A DNA stretch of 64,000 nucleotides, from assembly GCF_025263565.1 (NCBI RefSeq), contig NZ_CP079865.1, positions 3,410,001 to 3,474,000 on the forward strand, read 5' to 3'. Shown here in pieces: positions 56,848 through 64,000 of the stretch. This stretch comes from Mycobacterium sp. SMC-8 (GTDB lineage: Bacteria > Actinomycetota > Actinomycetes > Mycobacteriales > Mycobacteriaceae). Within the stretch, counting starts at the first letter, position 1. Every line of letters starts with the position of its first letter. The notes beneath the pieces are model-generated. The model had not been told where the DNA came from. It saw only the letters and a list, made by a program, of their open reading frames with translations, and searched no databases. The position numbers were made by a program, and so were the translations under genes.

Positions 56848-58091
56848 TGGCCACGATCCTCGCGTACACCTCTCCGGCTCTCGGGCATCTGATCCCGATG
56901 TCTGCGCTGCTGTCCGAACTGGCAGATCGCGGACACTCGATTCACGTCCGCACCCTGTCGGCCGGCGTCGACCTGGCGCGGCGGAGTGGTTTCGAGGCCG
57001 GCCCGATCGATCCGCGCATCGAGGACATCCAGATGGACGACTGGCAAGCCTCCAATCCTATTGGAGCGCTGAAGCTCTCCATCGGCGCCTTCGCGCGGCG
57101 CGCAGCCTGTGAGGTCGCCGACTACACGACGGCCGTGGAGGAGGTGCGGCCTGATGCGGTGCTCGTCGATGTGAACTGCTGGGGTGCGCTGTCGGTATCC
57201 GAGGCCGTCGGTGTCGCGTGGGCCTGCTTCTCGCCGTTCACACCGGCATTGCCGGTGCCCGGTGTGCCGCCCTTCGGGCTCGGTCTGCGGCCACTGCCCG
57301 GCGTGACGGGCCGATTGCGTGACGCCCTGATCCGGACCGCGGTGAGTGCGCCGCTGGAACGGCCGGCGCTACGGGCCATCAACACGATCCGCTCCGATCT
57401 CGGGGTGCGCCCGGTGACATCGCTGGACGACTTCCTGCGCCGCGCGCCGCTGCTCTTCGTCGCCAGCGGTACACCCTTCGAATATGCGGGCGACTGGGGC
57501 GGCGAAGTGCACATGATCGGACCCTGCGTGCCCGCCGGATCATCGCCGCCCGCTCCGGACTGGCTGGCTGCCATCGACCGCCCGATCGTGCTCGTCACGA
57601 CATCGACGGAACGACAGTCGGACGCCGGTCTCGTGTCGACGGCCATTACGGCGCTTGCCCACGAGTCGGTCCACGTGGTGGCCACCGTGCCCGCCGGCCG
57701 ACCGGAGGATCACCCCGGCGGCCCGAACGCGACGGTGCTGACATTCGTCGACCACGAGGCGGTGCTCGACCGTGCGGTGTGTGCGATCACCCACGGCGGC
57801 ATGGGGGCCACCCAACGGGCGTTGGCCCGCGGCATCCCGGTGTGCGTGGTGCCGTTCGGTCGAGACCAGTTCGAGGTCGCCCGGCGTGCCGAGGTCGCCG
57901 GATGCGGGACACGGCTGCCCAGGCGCCGCCTGTCGGCGCCGCGGCTGCGAGACAAAGTCCGCGAAGCGATGACGCTGACCGCCGGGGCACGCGAAGTCGC
58001 CGCCGGATTCGCGGCCACGGGCGGTGTTCGGCGCGCGGCTGACGTCTTCGCGCGCGACCTACTTCAACTCGGCCGAAGTCAGCCCGAGTAG
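56847..58091 (+). CDS. GT1-family (UGT/MGT-like) glycosyltransferase
   Basis: A 414-aa GT-B-fold transferase. The N-terminal acceptor domain starts ILAYTSPALGHLIPMSALL with the catalytic His-like position in GH; the C-terminal donor-binding motif is AICAITHGGMGATQRALARG (here CAITHGGMGATQRAL, about 310-324) followed by CVVPFGRDQFEVARR. It resembles MGT-type transferases that glycosylate macrolides, sterols or phenolic lipids. The start overlaps the regulator stop by one base, so both are made from one transcript. The 3' end overlaps the convergent fadE23-like gene by 33 bp. The acceptor is unknown. Confidence 0.87.
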   Translation: MATILAYTSPALGHLIPMSALLSELADRGHSIHVRTLSAGVDLARRSGFEAGPIDPRIEDIQMDDWQASNPIGALKLSIGAFARRAACEVADYTTAVEEVRPDAVLVDVNCWGALSVSEAVGVAWACFSPFTPALPVPGVPPFGLGLRPLPGVTGRLRDALIRTAVSAPLERPALRAINTIRSDLGVRPVTSLDDFLRRAPLLFVASGTPFEYAGDWGGEVHMIGPCVPAGSSPPAPDWLAAIDRPIVLVTTSTERQSDAGLVSTAITALAHESVHVVATVPAGRPEDHPGGPNATVLTFVDHEAVLDRAVCAITHGGMGATQRALARGIPVCVVPFGRDQFEVARRAEVAGCGTRLPRRRLSAPRLRDKVREAMTLTAGAREVAAGFAATGGVRRAADVFARDLLQLGRSQPE

Positions 58092-59276
58092 ACGTCTGGC
58101 CACGACCAGCTGCTGGATCTGCTGGGTGCCCTCGAAGATATCGAGGATCTTTGAGTCACGCGCCCACTTCTCCAGCAGCGTCTGCTCGGAATAGCCTGTG
58201 GTGCCGGCCATTTCGACGGCCTTGAGGGTGATGTCGCTGGCCACCCGGGCGGCCTTGGCCTTGCCCATCGAGGCTTCCTTCGAGTTGGGGATCCGGTTGT
58301 CGGCCTGCCATGCCGACCGCACGGTCAACAGGTAGCCGGACTCCCACTCAGCCTCCATCCGGAGGAACTCCGCGGCCGCGGCGCTCTGTGCGTGCGCGGG
58401 CTTGTCGTAGGAGATCTCGATGCCTGCGTCGGTGAGGATCTTGCGCAGATCCTCCAGTGCGGCGCGGGCCACGCCGACGGCCATCGCCGCCACGATGGGG
58501 CGAGTGTTGTCGAAGGTCTCCATGACCCCGGCAAAACCCTTCTCCACGTGGATCTCCGGGTCGCCGAGCAGGTTGTCCTTCGGGATCCTGGCGTTGTCGA
58601 AGCGGATCACCGCGGTGTCGGAGGCCTTGATACCGAGCTTGTGCTCCAGGCGCTCGACGGTCACCCCGGGATGCTCGCGCGGCACGATGAACGACTTGAT
58701 CGCCGCACGGCCCTTGGACTTGTCCAGCGTCGCCCACACCACGATGTGGGAGGCGCGCGAGCCGGCGGTGACGAAGATCTTCTCGCCGTTGATCACGTAC
58801 TCGTCGCCGTCGAGGACCGCGGTGGTCGACACGGCGGCCGAATCCGAACCGAAGCTCGGTTCGGTGATCGCCATGGCCGCCCACACGCCCTTGCCCAGGC
58901 GCTCCAGCTGTTCCGGCGTGGCGACCGACGAGATCGCCGCGTTGCCCAGACCCTGCCGCGGCACCGACAGCAGCAGCGCCACGTCGCCCCAGGAGATCTC
59001 CAGTGCGTTCAGCAACGCAGACATGTTGGCGCCGTTGATATTCGACTTCTTGTCGTCGCCGCTGCCACCTACGAACGCGTCCGTGCCCGCGAACGAGATG
59101 GTGTTGGCCTCCGAGATGCCCTCGAACAGATCGGCGAGGGTGTCGAGCTCGACGGGGTACGCGTGCTCCTTGAGGTCGTATTTGCGCGAGATGGGACGGA
59201 TCATCTCGGCGGCGCCCTGGTGGCCCTTCTCGATGACCGCCTGGAGCTTCTTCGGCATTTCCAGATTGATCGCCAT
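58059..59276 (-). CDS. fadE23: Acyl-CoA dehydrogenase, FadE23-like
   Basis: A 405-aa FAD enzyme. Features are WAAMAITEPSFGSDSAAVST (FAD contacts), KIFVTAGSRASHIVVWATLD, the AGTTGYSEQTLLEKWARDSKI helix and the catalytic Glu in IFEGTQQIQ near residue 382. It follows the fadE24-like gene by 30 bp on the same strand, as in M. tuberculosis (Rv3139-Rv3140, both reported as isoniazid-inducible, from memory). Two adjacent, different acyl-CoA dehydrogenases often form a heteromeric enzyme in mycobacteria, which is likely here. The ATG at 59276 has GGAAGG upstream and is preferred to a TTG three codons earlier. Confidence 0.88.
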   Translation of the reverse strand: MAINLEMPKKLQAVIEKGHQGAAEMIRPISRKYDLKEHAYPVELDTLADLFEGISEANTISFAGTDAFVGGSGDDKKSNINGANMSALLNALEISWGDVALLLSVPRQGLGNAAISSVATPEQLERLGKGVWAAMAITEPSFGSDSAAVSTTAVLDGDEYVINGEKIFVTAGSRASHIVVWATLDKSKGRAAIKSFIVPREHPGVTVERLEHKLGIKASDTAVIRFDNARIPKDNLLGDPEIHVEKGFAGVMETFDNTRPIVAAMAVGVARAALEDLRKILTDAGIEISYDKPAHAQSAAAAEFLRMEAEWESGYLLTVRSAWQADNRIPNSKEASMGKAKAARVASDITLKAVEMAGTTGYSEQTLLEKWARDSKILDIFEGTQQIQQLVVARRLLGLTSAELK

Positions 59277-59306
59277 GATGTTCAAGCCTTCCTGGAGGAC
59301 ACTCGG

Positions 59307-60701
59307 TCAGAGAACGACGACGCCTTCGGCGACGCCGATGGCCCGGAGATCGCGGTACCAGCGTTCGACCGGATGTTCTTTGGTGTAGCCGTGGCCGCCG
59401 AGCAACTGGACGCCGTCGAGGCCGATCTGCATGGCCTTGTCGCTGCCCAGTTTCTTGGCCAGGGCGGCTTCGCGGGCGAACGACAACCCTTGCTCGGCCC
59501 GCGACGCCCCGCGCCAGGTGATCAGGCGCAGGCCGTCGAGCTCGATCGCGATGTTGGCGCACATGAACGCCACCGACTGCCGGTGCGCGATCGGCTCACC
59601 GAATGCGGTGCGCTCCTTGACATACGGGATGACGTAGTCGAGCACCGCGTGCGAGGTGCCGACCGCCAGTGCGGCCCAGCCGAGCCGCGACAGTGCGATC
59701 GCCTCGGAGTAGGCGTGCGCGTAATCGGCCTCCTCCGCGTCGTGCTCGCCCAACCGAGCGCTCAGCGGCACGGTCACGTTGTTGAGTTCGACGCGGCCCA
59801 GCGCGGCGGCCCGGATGCCCATGCTCGGATCTGGCGTCACCGTCAAACCCTTCGTCGACGCCTCGACGATGAACAGGGTCGGCTTGCCGTTGAGCTGCGC
59901 GGCGACGATGAAGACCTCGGCGTCGGCGGCAGCGGGCACCAGGCTCTTCACGCCGTCGAGGCGGTACCCGCTCGGCGTGCGGACGGCGGTGGTCTTCAGT
60001 GCCGTCGGATCGAACAGCGGGTGCGGTTCGGCGATTGCCACGCACGCCTGCGGCACGTTGTCGCCGGCGAATTCCTTGAGGTAGGTCGCCTGCTGATCGG
60101 CGCTGCCCCAGTGGGTCAATGCCGACGCGACCCCGCCCGGTGCCAGGATCGGCAGCGCCAGCCCCATGTCGCCGTACGCCAGCGCCTCGGCGACGAGCGC
60201 GTTGGTCACCGTCGAGCGGTGCTCGGCGATGCCGTCGAAATCCTCCGGCACATTGATGGCCGTGATGCCCAACTCGGCGGCCCTGGAGATCAGGTCCGGT
60301 GGATAACCGGCGGCGGCGTCGGCGTCGTGCGCCGCGGGCCGCAGGATCTCCTCGGCGAACTCCTCGACGGTCGCGACGATCATCTTCTGGTCGTCGTCGG
60401 GGGTCAGGTCGAAGTAGTCCGAGCCTCTGGGTCGATTGGCCTCCAGTCGGGTCGCGGGCTTACCGAGGCCCTGGATGCGCTTGAACTGGCGGGTCGAGGC
60501 GCCTGCGGCGGAGAAGGCCTGTTTGACCCCGTAGCGCAGCCCCCGGTTGAGCGGATCGCGCAGGTTGTACTTGTCCAGGAACTCTTGGCCCATGATCGGG
60601 GTGATCAGCGCCAACCCGACATCGGTGATGGACCGCTTGTGCTTCTGAAGTCCGACGGCACTTTCGTGGCCGTTGCGTTTGGTCGGCAGGGTGTTCGTCA
60701 T
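59307..60701 (-). CDS. fadE24: Acyl-CoA dehydrogenase, FadE24-like
   Basis: A 464-aa protein, near the length of M. tuberculosis FadE24. The first 90 residues form an extension (QEFLDKYNLRDPLNRGLRYG) before the normal fold begins at LTPDDDQKMIVATVEEFAEE. The FAD region reads CVAIAEPHPLFDPTALKTTA, which lacks the usual Gly-Ser stretch, and the end is LLGGHGYTKEHPVERWYRDL and AEGVVVL. The weakened cofactor segment suits the second subunit of a heteromeric dehydrogenase with the fadE23-like product. It is the first gene of the pair; two 20-bp direct repeats lie upstream. Confidence 0.87.
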   Translation of the reverse strand: MTNTLPTKRNGHESAVGLQKHKRSITDVGLALITPIMGQEFLDKYNLRDPLNRGLRYGVKQAFSAAGASTRQFKRIQGLGKPATRLEANRPRGSDYFDLTPDDDQKMIVATVEEFAEEILRPAAHDADAAAGYPPDLISRAAELGITAINVPEDFDGIAEHRSTVTNALVAEALAYGDMGLALPILAPGGVASALTHWGSADQQATYLKEFAGDNVPQACVAIAEPHPLFDPTALKTTAVRTPSGYRLDGVKSLVPAAADAEVFIVAAQLNGKPTLFIVEASTKGLTVTPDPSMGIRAAALGRVELNNVTVPLSARLGEHDAEEADYAHAYSEAIALSRLGWAALAVGTSHAVLDYVIPYVKERTAFGEPIAHRQSVAFMCANIAIELDGLRLITWRGASRAEQGLSFAREAALAKKLGSDKAMQIGLDGVQLLGGHGYTKEHPVERWYRDLRAIGVAEGVVVL

Positions 60702-60744
60702 TGTCAGCTGCCCTCGTCTGATCATCGGAGATACGCGATTGCGC

Positions 60745-60789
60745 AACTGACTCCAGAGTAAGGTATCGGAACTGACTGCTGAGTAAGGT
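60745..60789. promoter_or_regulatory. Two 20-bp direct repeats upstream of fadE24
   Basis: AACTGACTCCAGAGTAAGGT (60745-60764) and AACTGACTGCTGAGTAAGGT (60770-60789) differ at three bases and are spaced 25 bp apart. Each holds an ACTC/GAGT half-symmetry. Position before the fadE24-fadE23 operon suggests tandem sites for a regulator. Confidence 0.6.
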
Positions 60790-60827
60790 CGGTGGATCTG
60801 TAGCGCATCTCACACGCCCGCGCGCCC

Positions 60828-61607
60828 TCAGTCGGTGAGGGCGGCCAGCACCGCGTCGTGCAGAAGTCCGTTCGTCGCCAGCGCGCTGCCGCCGTGCGGA
60901 CCGGTCGCGCCGGACAGGTCGGTGAACCGCCCGCCGGCCTCCCGCACCAGGATGTCCAGCGGCGCGAGATCCCACAGCTTGACCTCCGGTTCCACCGCGA
61001 CGTCGACCGCTCCCTCGGCGACCAGGCAGTACGACCAGAAGTCGCCGTAGCCGCGTACCCGCCACACCGCGTCGAGGAACTCGACGAACCGGGGGCGGTT
61101 GTCGTCCCAGCCCGTCGTCAGATCGGAGTACGACACACTGGCCGCGTCGAGCTCGCCGACGCCGGACACCGAGATGCTGCGGGTCTGACCGCCGAACGAC
61201 GTGTACGCGCCCTGGCCGTCCGCGGCCCACCACCGGCGGCCCAGAGCGGGGGCGCTGACCACGCCGACGACCGGAACGCCGTCGACGAGCAACGCGATCA
61301 ACGTCGACCACACCGGCACGCCGCGAACGAAGTTCTTCGTGCCGTCGATCGGGTCGACCACCCACTGCCTGCCGCGCAACTCCTTTGTCCCGCCGAACTC
61401 CTCGCCGAACACGGAGTCCTGCGGCCGCTCCTCGGCCAGTCGGGACCGCAGCAGTTTCTCGGCATCCAGGTCGGCGTCGGTGGCCGGCGTCATGTCCGGT
61501 TTCGTCTCAACCTTCAGGTCGACGGCGCCGAAACGCTGCATCGTCAGCGCGTCCGCTTCGTCGGCCAGTCGCAGTGCCAGGGTCAGGTCGTCCGCCAGGG
61601 TGCTCAT
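60828..61607 (-). CDS. hisN: Inositol-monophosphatase-family phosphatase, histidinol-phosphatase (HisN, Rv3137)-like
   Basis: A 259-aa Mg-dependent phosphatase. Metal ligands are visible in order: FGEEFG (about residue 69), [15 protein letters not shown] (about 84-98) and [17 protein letters not shown] near the C-terminus. M. tuberculosis Rv3137 is of this family and, as I recall, acts on histidinol phosphate in histidine synthesis. Gene order (fadE23, fadE24, then this gene) supports the match. An inositol- or adenosine-phosphate substrate cannot be excluded. It is divergent from a small membrane-anchored protein gene. Confidence 0.85.
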   Translation of the reverse strand: MSTLADDLTLALRLADEADALTMQRFGAVDLKVETKPDMTPATDADLDAEKLLRSRLAEERPQDSVFGEEFGGTKELRGRQWVVDPIDGTKNFVRGVPVWSTLIALLVDGVPVVGVVSAPALGRRWWAADGQGAYTSFGGQTRSISVSGVGELDAASVSYSDLTTGWDDNRPRFVEFLDAVWRVRGYGDFWSYCLVAEGAVDVAVEPEVKLWDLAPLDILVREAGGRFTDLSGATGPHGGSALATNGLLHDAVLAALTD

Positions 61608-61618
61608 AGGTGCCGTCC

Positions 61619-61624
61619 TACCAT
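61619..61624 (+). promoter_or_regulatory. -10 hexamer TACCAT, leaderless start
   Basis: TACCAT ends exactly 6 bases before the GTG at 61631 and decides that start. Confidence 0.5.
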
Positions 61625-61630
61625 GGCCGT

Positions 61631-61993
61631 GTGTTCGAATTCGCGATGATCCTGCTGCTGGTCGGTGCGCTGGTGCTTCTGGCGAGACCCTTGCTCGCGC
61701 GACGGCGGGGCGTCGGCAACGACTGGGTGCCCGGCACGCTGCTGGTCACCGGGGTCAGCCCACGCCCGGACGGGGTCACGGGCGAGCAGTTCGTCACGAT
61801 CACCGGGGTGATCAACGGCCCGACGGTCAACGAGTACACCGTGTACACGCGGATGACGTCCGACGTCGACAACTGGCCCACCATGGGTCAGCTGATCGAC
61901 GTCATGTACTCGCCGGGCAACCCGGAGAAGTGGGCGTTCGGGACACGTCCAGAGCCGCTGCCGCCGACCGATCCGCCACCGCCGCCGCACTGA
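61631..61993 (+). CDS. Small membrane-anchored protein, function unknown
   Basis: A 120-aa protein with one N-terminal membrane helix ([20 protein letters not shown]) and a soluble part that looks like a small beta-barrel ([49 protein letters not shown]), ending in a Pro-rich tail. It is probably displayed on one face of the membrane. The start is a GTG supported by the leaderless promoter directly upstream; an ATG five codons later is possible. I do not recognise a characterised homologue. Confidence 0.7.
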   Translation: MFEFAMILLLVGALVLLARPLLARRRGVGNDWVPGTLLVTGVSPRPDGVTGEQFVTITGVINGPTVNEYTVYTRMTSDVDNWPTMGQLIDVMYSPGNPEKWAFGTRPEPLPPTDPPPPPH

Positions 61994-62041
61994 TTCGGCC
62001 GGGCCGACTCCTCACCGCCCCGTGCCTCGCGCGCGTCGACG

Positions 62042-63418
62042 TCAGCCGTGCCCGATGCGGAGCAGCTCCTCGACGCTGGTCAGCTTGACCCGCGGCCGTC
62101 CCGAGCCCTGACCCGCGGTCCGTTCGTGCTCGTCGATCAACTTCCAGTGATCGGTGGTCACCAGCTTCGGCTGACGCTCCAGCAGCCAGCGCTGCACGGT
62201 ATCGAGGTGATCGGGCTGGAACTCCGCGAGTTCGGCGTCCGCCAGATCGGCCAGCAGCGTCTCGACGGTGTCGGCGGAGTCCTTCTTGTTGCTGCCGATG
62301 ACGCCGGTGGGCCCGCGTTTGATCCAGCCCACCACGTATTCATTGCGGCTCCCGTCGATCCGGCCGTCGGTGTGCGGAATCGTGCCCGCCCGCTCGTCGA
62401 ACGGGAGACCGGGCGTCGGCAACCCGCGGTATCCGACGGCCCGCACCACCAGCTGCGCCGGCACCTCCTCGCGCTCGCCGGTGTCCTTTGCCGTCACCCG
62501 CCCGTCGGGGCCGCTGATCAGTTCGTTGCGGCCCAGCACGATCGACTCCACCCTGCCGTCGCCCTTGATCTCGATCGGTGAGGTCTTGAACCGGAACACG
62601 ATCCGGCGCCGCGCACCCTTCGGTGTCGCTTCGGCATATCCGCGCAGCACCTTGATGTTGTTGCGCACCGTCTTCCCGGCGGCTTCGAGATCCTCGTCGG
62701 TGATGTCGGCGAAATCGTCGGGGTCGATCACGATGTCGACGTCACCGAGCGCTTCCAGGTCCCCGAGCTCGCGCAGCTCCAGCGTGGTGAAAGGCGCCTG
62801 CAGCGGACCGCGCCGGCCGATGATCAGCACCTCTTCGACACCGCGGGGTCGCAACGACTCCAGCGCGTGATCGGCGATGTCGGTCTCGGCCAGCAGGTCG
62901 GGGTCACTGACCAGGATCCGGGCCACGTCGATAGCGACGTTGCCGTTGCCCACCACCACCGCACGGCCACCCGACACATCCGGTGTCATCTCCACGAAAT
63001 GGGGGTGGGCGTTGTACCAGCCGACGAAGTCCACCGCGGCGACGCTGCCGGGCAGGTCCTCACCGGGGATCCCGAGCGCGCGGTCGGATTGCGCACCGGT
63101 CGCGTAGATCACCGCGTCGTAGCGCTCGGCCAGCTCAGCGGGGTGCACGTGATCGCCGACGACGATGTTTCCGAAGAACCGGAATCGCGGGTCCAGCGAC
63201 GTCTTCTCGAACTGGGCGCTGATCGACTTGATTTTGGGGTGGTCCGGGGCGACCCCGGACCGCACCAGTCCCCACGGCGTCGGCAGCATTTCCAGCATGT
63301 CGACTCGGACGTCGCGGTTCTCACCGGACCCGCCGTACTTGAGCAGGGACGCCGCGGCGAAGTACCCGGAGGGTCCGGCGCCGACGACGGCCACGTAGTA
63401 GGGCCGCAAAGGGGGCAT
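62042..63418 (-). CDS. fprA: NADPH-ferredoxin reductase FprA
   Basis: A 458-aa adrenodoxin-reductase-type flavoprotein that passes electrons from NADPH to ferredoxins serving cytochromes P450 and iron metabolism. It aligns with M. tuberculosis FprA (Rv3106) as I remember it along its whole length: YYVAVVGAGPSGYFAAASL (FAD), MLPTPWGLVRSGVAPDHPKI, VVVGNGNVAIDVARIL and IIGRRGPLQA (NADPH), GWIKRGPTGVIGSNKKD at the C-terminal part. It is divergent from prfB, the same order as in M. tuberculosis. Confidence 0.95.
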   Translation of the reverse strand: MPPLRPYYVAVVGAGPSGYFAAASLLKYGGSGENRDVRVDMLEMLPTPWGLVRSGVAPDHPKIKSISAQFEKTSLDPRFRFFGNIVVGDHVHPAELAERYDAVIYATGAQSDRALGIPGEDLPGSVAAVDFVGWYNAHPHFVEMTPDVSGGRAVVVGNGNVAIDVARILVSDPDLLAETDIADHALESLRPRGVEEVLIIGRRGPLQAPFTTLELRELGDLEALGDVDIVIDPDDFADITDEDLEAAGKTVRNNIKVLRGYAEATPKGARRRIVFRFKTSPIEIKGDGRVESIVLGRNELISGPDGRVTAKDTGEREEVPAQLVVRAVGYRGLPTPGLPFDERAGTIPHTDGRIDGSRNEYVVGWIKRGPTGVIGSNKKDSADTVETLLADLADAELAEFQPDHLDTVQRWLLERQPKLVTTDHWKLIDEHERTAGQGSGRPRVKLTSVEELLRIGHG

Positions 63419-63616
63419 ATGGGCTGCCTTCTGTCGCTACCCGGCCGCGCGCAAGGGGCTGTCGCGACGTGGCCGGACGGAGGTTCCGACCCCGATGCTA
63501 GATCGCGCGCATCTCCGTGGACGGCATTCCGGGATGGTGGCGGTGAAATCGGTCGCCGATCGCCCGCCGGGCTGCGACGACCGCCGCCGGCGGGGGAGTG
63601 AGTAACCTGTTGTTCC
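63419..63616. other. Divergent intergenic region fprA-prfB
   Basis: 198 bp between two divergent genes. It holds the TAACCT hexamer of prfB at its right end. No operator palindrome or small gene is evident. Confidence 0.5.
63603..63608 (+). promoter_or_regulatory. -10 hexamer TAACCT before prfB
   Basis: TAACCT ends 8 bases before the GTG at 63617, compatible with a leaderless or near-leaderless transcript. Confidence 0.4.
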
Positions 63617-64000
63617 GTGGATCCCGACCGCCAAGCCGACATCGCCGCCCTCGACGCCACCCTGACCACGGTGGAGCGTGTCGTCGACGTCGACGGGCTT
63701 CGCGGGCGCATCGAACAGCTGGAGAAGGACGCCTCCGATCCCCAGCTGTGGGACGACCAGACCCGCGCGCAGAAGGTGACCAGCGATCTGTCCCACGCGC
63801 AGAACGAACTCCGCCGGGTCGAGGAACTGCGCAGCCGTCTCGAGGATCTGCCGGTGCTCTACGAGCTCGCCTCCGAAGAGGAGGGCAGCGACGCCGACAA
63901 CGCCACCGTCGAGGCGGACGCCGAACTGAAGAAGCTCCGCGAGGACATCGAGGCCATGGAGGTCCGGACCCTGCTGTCCGGGGAGTACGACGAACGCGAG
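63617..64000 (+). CDS. prfB: Peptide chain release factor 2 (N-terminal part, runs off window)
   Basis: The first 128 codons of RF2, which releases proteins at UGA and UAA codons. They match mycobacterial Prf[51 protein letters not shown]. This covers the coiled-coil N-terminal domain; the GGQ and stop-recognition parts are outside. The reading frame is continuous, with no in-frame UGA around codon 25, so the programmed frameshift known from E. coli prfB is not visible. The start is the GTG at 63617. Confidence 0.95.
   Translation, partial: MDPDRQADIAALDATLTTVERVVDVDGLRGRIEQLEKDASDPQLWDDQTRAQKVTSDLSHAQNELRRVEELRSRLEDLPVLYELASEEEGSDADNATVEADAELKKLREDIEAMEVRTLLSGEYDERE

Noticed and set aside
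58392..60761. Large plus-strand open frame of 789 codons
   Set aside because: It is antisense to the fadE23/fadE24-like genes and rich in His/Arg/Val, with no domain recognisable.
63617..63760. Programmed frameshift in prfB
   Set aside because: The frame is continuous through codon 128 with no in-frame UGA, so the E. coli-type autoregulation is not present here.

Overview
The window is GC-rich, densely coded and carries hallmark mycobacterial genes: an antigen 85 mycolyltransferase, FprA, a FabG3-type steroid dehydrogenase, an EthA/MymA-type monooxygenase, deazaflavin (F420)-linked enzymes, several FadE proteins, and a complete 14-gene nuo operon next to an Rv3143-like receiver protein. Gene content and local order resemble the Rv3105-Rv3171 part of the M. 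tuberculosis chromosome (from memory), but with many extra catabolic genes. An environmental, fast-growing Mycobacterium (Mycolicibacterium) is the best guess. I see no tRNA, rRNA, CRISPR, transposase or prophage.

Layout. 1-3866: a minus-strand run gabT, glutaryl-CoA-dehydrogenase-like gene, aldehyde dehydrogenase (cut by the left edge), probably for amino-acid or diamine carbon. 3994-9047: plus-strand hydrolases, a small secreted cysteine protein, a HAPMO-like Baeyer-Villiger monooxygenase and fabG3. 9040-20868: a large LuxR-type ATPase regulator, MDR oxidoreductase, hydrolase, amine oxidase, LLM oxidoreductase, EthA/MymA-like monooxygenase, and an Rv3169/Rv3168-like pair divergent from its TetR. 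20890-37316: echA and nuoN to nuoA, all minus strand. 37481-39790: receiver protein, SnoaL-like protein, methyltransferase, and a broken streptogramin-lyase-like gene. 39461-47340: a closely spaced minus-strand run of eight genes (dioxygenase, hydrolase, CoA-transferase, HMG-CoA-lyase-like, TetR, acyl-CoA dehydrogenase, phosphotransferase, DUF6285). The last three look like the LvaC/LvaA/LvaB 4-hydroxyacyl-CoA kinase set. 47507-53566: an HNH/DUF222 protein, a TetR-controlled flavin monooxygenase operon, antigen 85 and fadB4-like. 53665-64000: a cyclase-ATPase protein coupled to a glycosyltransferase, fadE23/fadE24-like genes, a HisN-type phosphatase, fprA and the start of prfB.

The most striking feature is a family of short tandem repeats found only at gene junctions inside operons: nuoK-nuoL (5 x 32 bp), the nuoJ 3' end (3 x 30 bp plus a partial unit), fadE-aph (5 x 32 bp) and aph-DUF6285 (4 x 32 bp). 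On the coding strand each unit starts with the same roughly 19-base core, ATGAGCGCYYGCGCGAAGA. In the three 32-bp arrays each unit is a complete 10-11 codon mini-ORF whose stop overlaps the next start (TGATG, ATGA or GTGA). The upstream gene is therefore joined to the downstream gene by an almost unbroken chain of stop-start overlaps. The unit tail also resembles the last bases of the upstream gene, which suggests insertion with target duplication followed by tandem amplification. The arrangement resembles the MIRU elements of M. tuberculosis but uses a different, shorter unit.
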